Assembly: GCF_002860255.1 (NCBI RefSeq)
Contig: NZ_PGVE01000107.1
Coordinates: 1-64,000 of the forward strand
From: Neobacillus cucumis
GTDB lineage: Bacteria > Bacillota > Bacilli > Bacillales > Cytobacillaceae
Reading direction: 5' to 3'
Length of the DNA stretch: 64,000 bases
The position numbers were made by a program, and so were the translations under genes. Every line of letters starts with the position of its first letter. Within the stretch, counting starts at the first letter, position 1. Positions 26,346-35,002 of the stretch are shown piece after piece. The notes under the pieces were generated by a model that made no database searches, was not told the DNA's origin, and saw only the letters and a list, made by a program, of their open reading frames with translations.

Positions 26346-27326
26346 CTACCATAAACTAATATTTGAGAATCTCTTGGCAATGGTATTCATAGCTAGCAAG
26401 AATATAAAGTTAATGAGTGTATTAAACAAACCGATCGCTGCAGAGTAACTGAATTGACTCGAAATAATACCAATCTTATAAACATAGGTTGCAATAACCT
26501 CAGACACCGGGAGATTCAATGGATTTTGCATTAAGAATATTTTTTCAAAGCCGGTATTTAGGATATTTCCCATACTAAGAATAAAGAGGATGATCATGGT
26601 AGGAACAATGGCAGGTAAATCTACATATCTGATGGTTTGCCATCTGCTCGCCCCATCAATTTTCGCAGAGTCATATAATTGTGGATCCACACTGGCCAGG
26701 GCTGCTAAATAAATAATGCTATTCCAGCCGGCATGCTGCCATATATCTGAAAGAACATAAACTGGGACAAACGTTTTTTCCGAAGCTAATAAATTAATGT
26801 CTCCGAATCCCAAAGCCTTCATTAAATGGCCAACAACTCCTGTTTCTGGTGACAATAATACATTTAACAAACCAACCATAACCACCATGGAGATAAAGTG
26901 CGGCAAATATACAGTTGTTTGTAATGTCTTCTTCCAACGTTTCCAAAAAACCTGGTTGATAATCAGCGCCATAATAATCGGTGCCGGGAAACCTAATATA
27001 ATGGTAGCTAAGCTGATTGTGACTGTATTTTTCATTAAATCTTTAAACATATAGTTATGAATAAATTGGTCGAAATACTTAAGTCCTACCCATTCTCCGC
27101 CAGTAAAACCTTTCGTAAAATCAAATTCGCGGAACGCCAACTGGATGCCATACATCGGTATGTAATTGAAAATAACAATAACAACAATGGCGGGCAATAT
27201 CATGAGCCATAACTGATGGTCACGTTTAAATGTGTTAAATATATTTGCCTTCTTGGTTGGTCTTACACGATCAAGCCCCGATAAATTTTCATTTATTTTT
27301 TTTGGTTCAGCGTTGATAAAGGCCAC
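26346..27326 (-). CDS. ABC sugar permease, LplB/YteP type
   Basis: 326 aa with an N-terminal cytoplasmic extension of about 30 residues and six helices. Seen: conserved YIPMYGIQLAFREF after the first helix and an EAA-type loop (DSAKIDGASRWQTIRYVDLP). Partner of the permease encoded 53 bases downstream. Likely substrate is an arabino-oligosaccharide given the adjacent GH146 gene; this is contextual. Confidence 0.9.
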   Translation of the reverse strand: MAFINAEPKKINENLSGLDRVRPTKKANIFNTFKRDHQLWLMILPAIVVIVIFNYIPMYGIQLAFREFDFTKGFTGGEWVGLKYFDQFIHNYMFKDLMKNTVTISLATIILGFPAPIIMALIINQVFWKRWKKTLQTTVYLPHFISMVVMVGLLNVLLSPETGVVGHLMKALGFGDINLLASEKTFVPVYVLSDIWQHAGWNSIIYLAALASVDPQLYDSAKIDGASRWQTIRYVDLPAIVPTMIILFILSMGNILNTGFEKIFLMQNPLNLPVSEVIATYVYKIGIISSQFSYSAAIGLFNTLINFIFLLAMNTIAKRFSNISLW

Positions 27327-27351
27327 AAAATATTACCTCCTTTATTTTAGA

Positions 27352-27386
27352 AGATGCTATACCACCTTTAATGCGGTATAGCATCT
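27352..27386 (-). other. Hairpin between binding-protein and permease genes
   Basis: Seen: AGATGCTATACC and GGTATAGCATCT, 12-bp stem, 11-base loop, right after the lipoprotein gene. Known: such hairpins often keep the binding protein more abundant than the permeases. Confidence 0.65.
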
Positions 27387-27400
27387 CATTAGCCTGTTAT

Positions 27401-29032
27401 TTATTTCTGACTTTTCTTATAATCGTCATAATACTTTTGCATAATCTTAAGGTTTTCAGGCAAACCTGTTTTCTCTACATTTTTCACATAGGCATCCCAG
27501 TCTTTATCAATTCCGCCTTTTGTGATCCATTGTGAATATTTCGGCATAGCCAAATTCATAAGATTGGTATTATTTAAAGCCATTTTTGAGTTATCCTCTT
27601 TGCTGTATTTAATAAACATACCAGGGTAAAGGTCTTTATCCTTATCAACCGCATTTAAAGCATTCATCAGCGGTTCGGTCTGTTTGCCAACGGATTGCAT
27701 ATCAGTACCAAGCTGAAGCTTCAAGTCATCAGCAATATACATAGGACCATTATCTGCCCAAGTAGAAGTCCATTTCCATGTACCTGGATCCATCTTCGAA
27801 TCTGTCGGAGGTAATACTTTATAGCTGCCGTCACCGTTATCTGCGATATTTGTACCCAATGACCCGAACAGTACTTGCATACTTACTTTAGGATCATAAA
27901 GTTCATTTATAAACTTCAATGCAGCGTCTTTATTTTTACTTTGTGCTGATAATGTAATCATGTTGGAACCATAGTTTAAAGAATTGTAATCATAGGCCCA
28001 GGATAATTTGGCATTTGAGTCAGTTGACTGCTTCAACGGAGCCAAAGGAGTATATTGTGGTGCTAAAGTGTTCCCGAATCTATCTGTTAATTCCCAGCCA
28101 AACGTATAACCTACTTTTGCTACATCACCATTGCCACGGGCAACAGATTGGTATTTAGTATAATCCTGTGTAAACACTTCCTTACTGATTAGGCCGGCTT
28201 TATAACATTTATTTAAGAATTTAACCAAGTCCTTATAACGTTCATCTGTTAAAAAGTTTTTCACTTTTCCATTCTCTACAAAATAGCCTTGGCCGCTGGA
28301 TTCTCCTATGGTTATACCAGTGCTTCCCAACAGAACGGTCGGTTGGAAGAAACCAAATCCGCCTGTTCCAGTTGGAGAAAAGTCCATAGGAATTTCATCA
28401 TTTGGATCCCCGTTGCCATTAGCGTCCTTTTCTTTAAATGCTACTAAAACATTGTATAGCTCATCCCAGTTCGTTGGCGCTTTTAAACCAAGATTATCTA
28501 ACCATTTTTGATTGATAAATTGCCTTGTAGCTGTTGCAGGCCAAAATCTTTGGTATTTAGGCAAACCATAAATTTTCCCGTCAAGTTGTGTGGCAATTCC
28601 TTTTGTTTCTGGTTTGGCTTCAAACATTTTTTCAACATTTGGGAGCTTATCAATGTCATCAGATAAGTCTTCAAATAAGCCATTATATTGAACAAAGTCT
28701 GCATCCGTAATCGCATTCGGTCCAATGATTAAGTCTGGAACATCTCCGCTAGCAAGAAGTGCTCCCTTTTTCTGATCCCAGTCTGCCGTTACCTCTTGCC
28801 ATTTAATGTCCACACCGGCACGTTTTTCCACATCTTCTAACCATTTCATTTTCTTAAGATCTTGTGTTAATGGATGTTTTGTAATAAGTGCTGTCAATTG
28901 TACCTTACCATCTTTTGTTGTACCGCCACTTGACTTACCATCACTAGATGCTTTGTCATTAGAACAAGCAGCTAATATGGTAGCGGATAAGGATAGAGCC
29001 ATAAAACCCCTTAAAACCTTCTTCTTTTTCAT
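27401..29032 (-). CDS. Oligosaccharide-binding lipoprotein, LipO/YtcQ type
   Basis: About 543 aa. Membrane-anchored extracellular substrate-binding protein of the LplBC-type importer. Seen: lipoprotein signal MKKKKVLRGFMALSLSATIL with lipobox LAAC, then a bilobal binding fold with DGKIYGLP and DVPDLIIGP; length 540-570 aa is typical for this group. The frame opens at 29104, but the ATG at 29032 has GGGGGAA upstream and begins the signal peptide, so it is chosen. First gene of the operon; its 5' region carries palindromic GTGTACGTACAC sites. Confidence 0.9.
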   Translation of the reverse strand: MKKKKVLRGFMALSLSATILAACSNDKASSDGKSSGGTTKDGKVQLTALITKHPLTQDLKKMKWLEDVEKRAGVDIKWQEVTADWDQKKGALLASGDVPDLIIGPNAITDADFVQYNGLFEDLSDDIDKLPNVEKMFEAKPETKGIATQLDGKIYGLPKYQRFWPATATRQFINQKWLDNLGLKAPTNWDELYNVLVAFKEKDANGNGDPNDEIPMDFSPTGTGGFGFFQPTVLLGSTGITIGESSGQGYFVENGKVKNFLTDERYKDLVKFLNKCYKAGLISKEVFTQDYTKYQSVARGNGDVAKVGYTFGWELTDRFGNTLAPQYTPLAPLKQSTDSNAKLSWAYDYNSLNYGSNMITLSAQSKNKDAALKFINELYDPKVSMQVLFGSLGTNIADNGDGSYKVLPPTDSKMDPGTWKWTSTWADNGPMYIADDLKLQLGTDMQSVGKQTEPLMNALNAVDKDKDLYPGMFIKYSKEDNSKMALNNTNLMNLAMPKYSQWITKGGIDKDWDAYVKNVEKTGLPENLKIMQKYYDDYKKSQK

Positions 29033-29130
29033 GTAATTTCCCCCACTTTTCATTTTTTGGAAAATCCTAGTTAAAGAAAAATGCCTAAATCCTCTTCTTG
29101 TCACCCCTTTGAGATGAATGTTTATGTAAT

Positions 29131-29331
29131 GTGAACGTACACGAAATCTATCAAACGTCCACGAAATACAACAAATGAAAGATACGGAATAAAATACAAA
29201 AATTTTAATAGCTTTATTATTTTGTGTACGTACACGGATTAAAAATAAAACTATTTATGTACGGACACGGACACGTACTACCGGTTTTAATCTATAAGAA
29301 TTGTTAGAAAGAAAGGATTGTGTACGTTCAC
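29131..29331. promoter_or_regulatory. Cluster of palindromic operators, consensus GTGTACGTACAC
   Basis: Seen: GTGAACGTACAC (29131-29142), GTGTACGTACAC (29224-29235, perfect palindrome) and GTGTACGTTCAC (29320-29331), most followed by CGAAA or CGGAT, plus weaker partial copies near 29153-29162 (AACGTCCAC) and 29259-29278 (GTACGGACAC, GGACACGTAC). Spacings between the three good sites are 93 and 96 bases, about nine helical turns. A central CG palindrome fits a LacI-type regulator such as the one in this operon; the inner TGTACGTACA also fits AraR, whose boxes elsewhere in the window have different flanks. Confidence 0.6.
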
Positions 29332-29528
29332 GAAAACTGTTACTTAATACGTTAAGAGTTTAACAATTAGTAATTAGCCATATATATAAACATACTGGTG
29401 AATCTTTGATGAATGGTTAAAATTTGATGTTAGTTAGAAGAGTTAAAGAAATTATGAAGTATCGCAGAGTAAAAGAAATTAACAAAATGATTAATCACAC
29501 AGGACTTTATACATGAAAGTTATACTTA

Positions 29529-29542
29529 TGATAACGCTTTCT
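29529..29542. promoter_or_regulatory. Catabolite-responsive element (cre)
   Basis: Seen: TGATAACGCTTTCT, reverse AGAAAGCGTTATCA, a good match to the CcpA cre consensus TGWAANCGNTNWCA. It lies about 500 bases upstream of the lipoprotein gene and 90 bases from the GH2 remnant, so which gene it controls is unclear. Confidence 0.55.
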
Positions 29543-29636
29543 ATTTAACGGGTCAATATCTTTATTAACAAAAATATTAAATGTTTAATTCTATTATTAA
29601 TTTATAATCAAAATCTTTCAGTTATTTTCAAAGTAA

Positions 29637-29662
29637 AACTCCCCTCGAATTAATAGGGGAGT
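29637..29662. terminator. Hairpin at the end of the GH2 remnant
   Basis: Seen: AACTCCCCT and AGGGGAGT around an 8-base loop, with moderately T-rich minus-strand flank. Probably the original terminator of the lost GH2 gene. Confidence 0.5.
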
Positions 29663-29689
29663 CAATTGAAAATTACAATAACTTGATCG

Positions 29690-29912
29690 TTTCTGCTGAT
29701 CATTATAGCTGATATGTGGGACTCCCCAGCTTTCATTTAATGGGACCCAAGTGACAATGGATGGATGGTTATAGTCACGTTCAATAATTTCCATCCATTC
29801 TCTTGTTAATCTCGAAACAGCCTCATCACTATAGGAAGGAGCTGAGGCGCACTCTCCCCCTACCAAGAAACCTAGTTGATCGGCCCAATAACTTGAGAAT
29901 CTTTGAAACTAC
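29690..29912 (-). pseudogene. Fragment of a glycoside hydrolase family 2 gene
   Basis: Seen on the minus strand: about 70 codons matching the GH2 core, from FQRFSSYWADQLGFLVGGE through EWMEIIERDYNHPSIVTWVP and LNESWGVPHI to about YNDQQK; NESW holds the GH2 acid/base Glu. An in-frame TAG lies just before it, and after it the frame runs about 20 residues of unrelated sequence through a hairpin. Both ends of the expected gene are missing. The fragment shows that a GH2 enzyme, perhaps beta-galactosidase or beta-glucuronidase type, once stood here. Confidence 0.75.
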
Positions 29913-30227
29913 TTCTCTATAAATTAAATGTTAATGTTAACAAATTAACTCAATTAAAAGAAGCCAATCCAATCTTCTTCGTAAAATATCAATTAAATTG
30001 AAAACACACCATATTAATTAAATAAATTTTATATTCTATTTTATTAAAATAAGATAAAATACCCATGAGTATTTTATTAATTTATATTAATATTAATCTG
30101 TTAATTCATATATTAACTATTATTATTGTAAGCGTTTAATACGATATCTTTCTAGTTAAATAGGTGGTGATTTCAAAAAAATTTGGGCTGTTTTTCTGTA
30201 TTTAGAATAAAGTGAGGAGACTTAATT
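29913..30227. other. AT-rich leader region of the endo-arabinanase gene
   Basis: About 300 bases, extremely AT-rich, without an open frame with ribosome site. It holds a partial cre (TGTAAGCGTTTAAT, 30127-30140; the last CA is missing) about 90 bases before the ATG, and AGTGAGGAG as ribosome site. No AraR box was found here. Confidence 0.45.
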
Positions 30228-32792
30228 ATGGATAAACACATATTTCAAAAATTATCCCTAGTGTTTTTAGCGGTTCTATTAATTATCTCAATCGCAGTAT
30301 TTGGAAAACCCACTGAGCAAGCCACTGCCCAGTCGAGTGAAAACAGTAATAAACCAAACCTTGACTACCCAGGGGAAGACCCAAATTTTCAAAATGTATC
30401 TGTTCATGACCCATCGATTGTAAAAGATGGTGACACGTTTTATGTTTTCGGCTCCCACATTGAGGCGGCCAAATCCACTGATTTAATTCATTGGCAAACC
30501 TTTACGAATGGTTATACAACACCTAATAACAAGATATATGGAGACCTATCTAAGAATCTGGCTGGTTCTTTTAAATGGGCGGGTGAAAACGATTCTGACA
30601 GTAAAGGCGGCTTTGCTGTTTGGGCCCCGGATGTGTTTTATAATAAAGACTATGTGAATGAAGATGGTACAAAGGGTGCCTATATGATTTATTATAGTGC
30701 TTCCTCTACCTATATCCGTTCTGCCATCGGTTTTGCCGTATCTCAAAATATTGAAGGTCCTTATAAATATGTGGACACCATCGTTTATTCTGGTTTTACC
30801 AAAAATGATGCTAAGGATGCCAACAGTAATGTAAATAAAAAATGGACCAATACAAACATCAATCAGCTTGTAAACAACGGCACCTTAGAAGGTCCAAGTG
30901 ATGAATGGTTTAATACAAATGGATCTTATAATAATTATAATTTCCCAAATGCCATTGACTCCACTGTCTTTTATGACAAGGATGGAAAGCTATGGATGAC
31001 TTATGGATCTTGGTCTGGCGGAATTTTTGTCCTTCAGATTGACGAAAAAACTGGTAAGGCGATTTATCCTGGCAAAGACGGAAAAACAGCTGACGGCCGT
31101 CTAGTTGACCGTTATTTTGGAACCAAGATTGCTGGCGGCTATTATAAATCAGGAGAAGGTCCTTATGTCATCTATGATAAGAATACTGACTACTATTATT
31201 TATATGTAACGTATGGCTGGTTAGGGGCTGACGGAGGCTATAACATGAGACAGTTCCGTTCTAAAAGCCCAGATGGTCCTTATGTAGATGCATCAGAACA
31301 AAATGCTGTATTACCTAGTGATGTAGCCAATACCCCGTATGGAAATAAAATCATGGGTAACTTCCTATTTGAACGAAAAGTTGGCGATCCTGGAACCGGT
31401 ATTGGTGTAGGTTATCTTTCTCCAGGACACAATTCTGTTTACTTAGATCCGAAAACAGGACAGCAATTCTTAGTTTTTCACAGCCGCTTCCCGCAATCAG
31501 GTGAGTATCATGAAGTTCGTGTTCATCAAATGTTTATGAATAAAGACGGCTGGCCAGTGGTTGCTCCATACCGCTATACAGGTGAAACACTAGACAAGGT
31601 GAATAGACAAGACCTCATTGGCGAATATAAATATATTAACCAAGGAAAAGCTTATTCCGCAGCGATTAATAAATCTAGTTTTATTCGCTTAAATGAAGAT
31701 GGTACAATTACTGGCGACATAACTGGTACATGGAAGAAAACCAGCCATAACCAAGCGGAAATAACGATTGATGGCAAAACCTATAACGGTGTATTCGTTC
31801 GAGAATGGGATCCTGTATCAAAAAGTAATCTGATGACTTTTACTGCGCTTTCAAATGAAGGAATTTCTATTTGGGGAAGTAGACTTGCAGATAAAACCGA
31901 CCAGGAAACCGTAGCAGATGTGGTCCAGGATTTAAATCTGGGTGACACGGAGAGTGTGATTTCTAATGTGACACTTCCAACAGAAGGTACCCGCCACACA
32001 ACGATCTCATGGGAGACTTCCAATGCCAATGTAGTAACGGAAACTGGCGTTATAACGAGACCACAAGCAGGTTCAGATCCTGTAACGGCTACTCTAACAG
32101 CAACCATTACGAAAGGCGATGTAACAGATAAAAAAGTCTTTACAATTCAGGTGCTTCCATACAAAGAAGCAGGCTTAGCAGCTCAATACTCTTTTGAAAA
32201 TAACCTCAATGAGCAAACAGGTACATTTGGCTCAGGTACAATCACCGGTAATCGAATTGATAATACTGGCGGGAATATTACTTTTGCCGAGGGTCACAAT
32301 GGAAAAGCTGCTGTATTTAATGGATTATCTGGAATTCGCTTGCCAAATGGGCTCATTTCAAGCAACCAATATTCTGTTTCATTATGGGTAAAACCTGAAC
32401 AATTAACGATGTATACCACCACCTTCTTTGGAGCAACAGATCCTAATAACTGGGTCAGCCTTGTTCCAAATGGACCAGCCGGTGGCAATACGATGGTCTG
32501 GTCAGGAAGTGCTAGATGGTATGATGCACCAGCTGGGTTAACGGTTAAGACTGGTGAATGGACCCATTTGGCCTTTACGGTTGATAACGGCGCGATTAAA
32601 GTTTACGTCAATGGTGTTGAAAAGTTCACAGGAACAAATTTCTCTAATATTTTTACAACTGCCAATGCCAGCTTTAGTTTAGGAGTCAACTGGTGGGATG
32701 CCCCTTTCAAAGGCTTAATGGATGAACTGAAAATCTATAATGGTGCCCTAACTCCAACACAAGTGACAAAATTAGCACAAGCTGCTCAATAG
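30228..32792 (+). CDS. Secreted endo-1,5-alpha-L-arabinanase, GH43 with Ig-like and LamG-like domains
   Basis: 854 aa. Cuts 1,5-alpha-arabinan outside the cell. Seen: signal peptide (hydrophobic core residues 9-25, cleavage near TAQS), GH43 five-blade propeller with catalytic Asp61 (VHDPSI), Asp244 (NAIDSTVFYD) and Glu310 (SGEGPYVIY); a C-terminal domain typical of long arabinanases (about 465-555); an atrophied-Ig-like beta domain at about 560-645; and a concanavalin/LamG-like domain at about 650-850 (AAQYSFENNLNE..., LMDELKIYNGALT) likely for polysaccharide binding. B. subtilis AbnB is similar up to the arabinanase part but lacks the last domains, by my recollection. Own promoter region, terminator after. 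Confidence 0.9.
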   Translation: MDKHIFQKLSLVFLAVLLIISIAVFGKPTEQATAQSSENSNKPNLDYPGEDPNFQNVSVHDPSIVKDGDTFYVFGSHIEAAKSTDLIHWQTFTNGYTTPNNKIYGDLSKNLAGSFKWAGENDSDSKGGFAVWAPDVFYNKDYVNEDGTKGAYMIYYSASSTYIRSAIGFAVSQNIEGPYKYVDTIVYSGFTKNDAKDANSNVNKKWTNTNINQLVNNGTLEGPSDEWFNTNGSYNNYNFPNAIDSTVFYDKDGKLWMTYGSWSGGIFVLQIDEKTGKAIYPGKDGKTADGRLVDRYFGTKIAGGYYKSGEGPYVIYDKNTDYYYLYVTYGWLGADGGYNMRQFRSKSPDGPYVDASEQNAVLPSDVANTPYGNKIMGNFLFERKVGDPGTGIGVGYLSPGHNSVYLDPKTGQQFLVFHSRFPQSGEYHEVRVHQMFMNKDGWPVVAPYRYTGETLDKVNRQDLIGEYKYINQGKAYSAAINKSSFIRLNEDGTITGDITGTWKKTSHNQAEITIDGKTYNGVFVREWDPVSKSNLMTFTALSNEGISIWGSRLADKTDQETVADVVQDLNLGDTESVISNVTLPTEGTRHTTISWETSNANVVTETGVITRPQAGSDPVTATLTATITKGDVTDKKVFTIQVLPYKEAGLAAQYSFENNLNEQTGTFGSGTITGNRIDNTGGNITFAEGHNGKAAVFNGLSGIRLPNGLISSNQYSVSLWVKPEQLTMYTTTFFGATDPNNWVSLVPNGPAGGNTMVWSGSARWYDAPAGLTVKTGEWTHLAFTVDNGAIKVYVNGVEKFTGTNFSNIFTTANASFSLGVNWWDAPFKGLMDELKIYNGALTPTQVTKLAQAAQ

Positions 32793-32802
32793 TTTTTATC
32801 AA

Positions 32803-32840
32803 AAAAATCGTACGGATCCTAACTATCCGTACGATTTTTT
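32803..32840. terminator. Bidirectional terminator, endo-arabinanase / ArsR-like gene
   Basis: Seen: AAAAATCGTACGGAT and ATCCGTACGATTTTTT with a 6-base loop; the stop of the convergent ArsR-like gene overlaps its right end. Confidence 0.85.
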
Positions 32841-33792
32841 ATAAGTTTGAATTTTTGACTAGTTCTCCTTTGGTTAATTCACTATCACTATAATAAAGCC
32901 GGAAAAGAATATCCTGATTATAATTTCCAAAGCCTGTTCCAAATAAGGTGACTCCTCCTACATTCTGACTTTCTTCTAAGACGGCAATCCGAAACGTCCA
33001 TTGCTTTTCACGAATATGAACGTCATCTAGACTCACATCTGAAATCCTAAGGCCATCAATATAGGTACCATCTGAGGTGATGCGGAGCCTTTTGAGCAAT
33101 CCGTATTGATTAATTTCACTTGGCCACCAATCAGGTGTAAATTTTCCTCGATTGTCTCCAAAATCCCCAGGACTCGTCCATTTCCCTAATGCTACATTGT
33201 TTAAGTAAAAATAGATATCGGACGGCCAGTTACTGTTCGTAAACGGAGCCTCTGATGACAGCTCCAATGATATTTCAAGTTCATTGGGATCTTGATTGCC
33301 TAATAGAAAGTTTGGCAGCTTATATTCAATAAACCCCTTTCCAAACCACAAAATCTTTGCATTCATTCGGTCAGGATAGAGAAAATACCTTGGATCGTCA
33401 AACTCTCCAATTATTTTCTCCGTAGTAGCAATTCCACATGTGGGTTCAACGGCAAAGTCAGTATAATGGCCTACGGACACTTCTGTTTCATGGAATTTTT
33501 TCATTTCTCGTTCCTTAGAAGGAAATAAAACTTCCAACTTTTCGACAACAAGATAGCATTTTTTTTGCAATCCACCTTTGCCGGATATGAGTTCCGTTTG
33601 AATGATTCCAGCTTTCTCCAACTTCTTCACATGCATGGTCATAATGGCACTGGTAAGGTCTAAACTTTGTGCGAGTTCTTTTACATTTCGAGGCTGTTCA
33701 ACCAATAAGTGAATAATTTTCATTCTTACCTTACTTGCAAGAGCCTCAAAAACAGGAAGTGACTCCTCGGATATATCTATATTCATAATCAT
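32839..33792 (-). CDS. ArsR-like HTH regulator with large conserved C-terminal domain, paralogue 1
   Basis: 317 aa. Seen: winged-helix HTH at about residues 8-80 (FEALASKVRMKIIHLLVEQP, then ELAQSLDLTSAIMTMHVKKL), then about 220 residues of beta-rich sequence shared with the gene at 57.6 kb: VGHYTDF, EPTCGIAT, IGEFDDPRYF, ELSSEAP, WPSDIYFY, WTSPGDFG, PDWWP, NQYGLLK, GNYNQDI. The C-terminal part is not a domain I can name; its Trp/Asp-rich, jelly-roll-like pattern would fit a sugar sensor. Located in the arabinoside region, convergent with the endo-arabinanase gene. A MITE sits 19 bases upstream of its start, just beyond AAGGTGGAG. Function as an arabinoside-responsive regulator is inferred. 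Confidence 0.75.
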   Translation of the reverse strand: MIMNIDISEESLPVFEALASKVRMKIIHLLVEQPRNVKELAQSLDLTSAIMTMHVKKLEKAGIIQTELISGKGGLQKKCYLVVEKLEVLFPSKEREMKKFHETEVSVGHYTDFAVEPTCGIATTEKIIGEFDDPRYFLYPDRMNAKILWFGKGFIEYKLPNFLLGNQDPNELEISLELSSEAPFTNSNWPSDIYFYLNNVALGKWTSPGDFGDNRGKFTPDWWPSEINQYGLLKRLRITSDGTYIDGLRISDVSLDDVHIREKQWTFRIAVLEESQNVGGVTLFGTGFGNYNQDILFRLYYSDSELTKGELVKNSNL

Positions 33793-33818
33793 ACTCCACC
33801 TTAATAATCATTAATAAA

Positions 33819-33981
33819 GGGTATTTTTGCATTAATTGCTGTTTCTCGTAAAAGTTCATCGACCCGTATAACTATATGTATCGTGGCATCTTTTCGTAAG
33901 AACATTTTTCGAAAATTGCACTTAAACTTAGTAAATGGTCCTTTACAAGGTCCAAAGGCAACAAAATTTACGAAAAGAGCC
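33819..33981. mobile_element. MITE, ISL3-like ends, copy 2 (163 bp)
   Basis: Seen: reverse-complement copy of the element at 11984-12144, alignable over its full length with modest divergence. Ends are GGCTCTTTTCGTAAA (right, read on the minus strand) and GGGTATTTTTGCATTAA (left). Flanked by perfect 8-bp direct repeats TTAATAAA (33811-33818 and 33982-33989), a clean target duplication. It lies in the 5' region of the ArsR-like gene and must affect its promoter. Any open frames inside it are accidental. Confidence 0.85.
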
Positions 33982-34041
33982 TTAATAAAAATATTAACAA
34001 TTATTACATTACTACTAAATTCTCCTATTGACAATAAGAAT

Positions 34042-34067
34042 AGAGCATGCAGAACTCTGCATGCTCT
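34042..34067. terminator. Terminator of the UlaG-like gene
   Basis: Seen: AGAGCATGCAGA and TCTGCATGCTCT, 12-bp stem with a 2-base loop, then ATTCTTATT on the minus strand. Lies 33 bases after the stop. Confidence 0.7.
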
Positions 34068-34099
34068 AAAATACTTAGAATAATTGCCTTTAAACTTAT

Positions 34100-34951
34100 T
34101 TATTTATGATAAATAAACCTTTCACCAGGAACCATCATGTGAAATTTTTGGGTAGGATAGTGATGAAATAAGTAATCAACAAAATAGGCAGGATTTTCTC
34201 TATTATTCGGAAACATATCATAATGAATGGGAATAATTAGGTCTACTCCAACTGCTGCACAAAAGTCTACTGCCTCTCTAAAGCTCATATTTCCAATAAT
34301 CCCTCGTGAACTACGAAAAAAGTCTCCTCCATTAATAGGCAGGAATGCCACATCTGGCTTAAATTCTTTGACTCTATCAATCAGATCGGGTGTTACGAGT
34401 GTATCCCCGCTATGAAAAAGACGAATTCCATTTACCTCTAAGAAATATCCCAATGATTGGTGATTACCTAGAGAATCTGTTTCATATTCCGTATGGGCTG
34501 CAGGAATGGGAGTAATCTTAAATCCATTGAAATTAAAGGATTCACCATCTTTGGCAGGTTGTATGTTGTGCTTTTCTATATGTTCTTCCACTACAGGGAC
34601 AAGTGGTGCCGGAAGAGCAAATTTAGTATCAGGAGAGACCCTTGTAATCTCTTTAATGCTTGGTAAATCTAAATGATCATCGTGTTCGTGTGTAACTAAT
34701 ACACCGTCCAGCTCTCGTAGCATGCCTGGATCAACGACAGGTTGAAATGCTCTTTTAAATTCAGTCTCAGGATTGTTCTCTTCAATACTTTTGGTTAAAT
34801 AGGGGTCAATACAAATAAGCCCATCCTGATGAGTTCCTTTTAGCAGGATACCTGCTTGTCCTAAATTCCAAAAGGAAACAGACTCTTCAAAGACTTTAGT
34901 CTTGCTTACCTCGTTAATTAATTCTTCACCACTTTTATAAATTGCTGCCAT
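34100..34951 (-). CDS. Metallo-beta-lactamase-fold hydrolase, UlaG-like
   Basis: About 283 aa. Seen: the metal motif THEHDDHLD (about residues 88-96), PAAHT, LFHSGDT and a late IPIHYDMFP His, in the order seen in L-ascorbate-6-phosphate lactonase UlaG and relatives. A sugar-lactone or cyclic phosphodiester substrate would fit the family. ATG at 34951 with GCAGGTG upstream is chosen over GTG at 34960. It follows the aldo/keto reductase by about 50 bases on the same strand, so an oxidised-sugar/lactone step is conceivable. Confidence 0.8.
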   Translation of the reverse strand: MAAIYKSGEELINEVSKTKVFEESVSFWNLGQAGILLKGTHQDGLICIDPYLTKSIEENNPETEFKRAFQPVVDPGMLRELDGVLVTHEHDDHLDLPSIKEITRVSPDTKFALPAPLVPVVEEHIEKHNIQPAKDGESFNFNGFKITPIPAAHTEYETDSLGNHQSLGYFLEVNGIRLFHSGDTLVTPDLIDRVKEFKPDVAFLPINGGDFFRSSRGIIGNMSFREAVDFCAAVGVDLIIPIHYDMFPNNRENPAYFVDYLFHHYPTQKFHMMVPGERFIYHK

Positions 34952-35002
34952 AGAATTCACCTGCTTCTATTAATTTATTGGTTAATAAAAAAAACATGTG
35001 CT

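Noticed and set aside
29105..29690. A further gene between the lipoprotein gene and the GH2 fragment
   Set aside because: No frame with coding character or ribosome site; the region holds operators and AT-rich spacer.
33801..34034. 77-aa frame on the minus strand and 66-aa frame on the plus strand
   Set aside because: Both lie within the MITE and its flanks; no ribosome site and no family resemblance.
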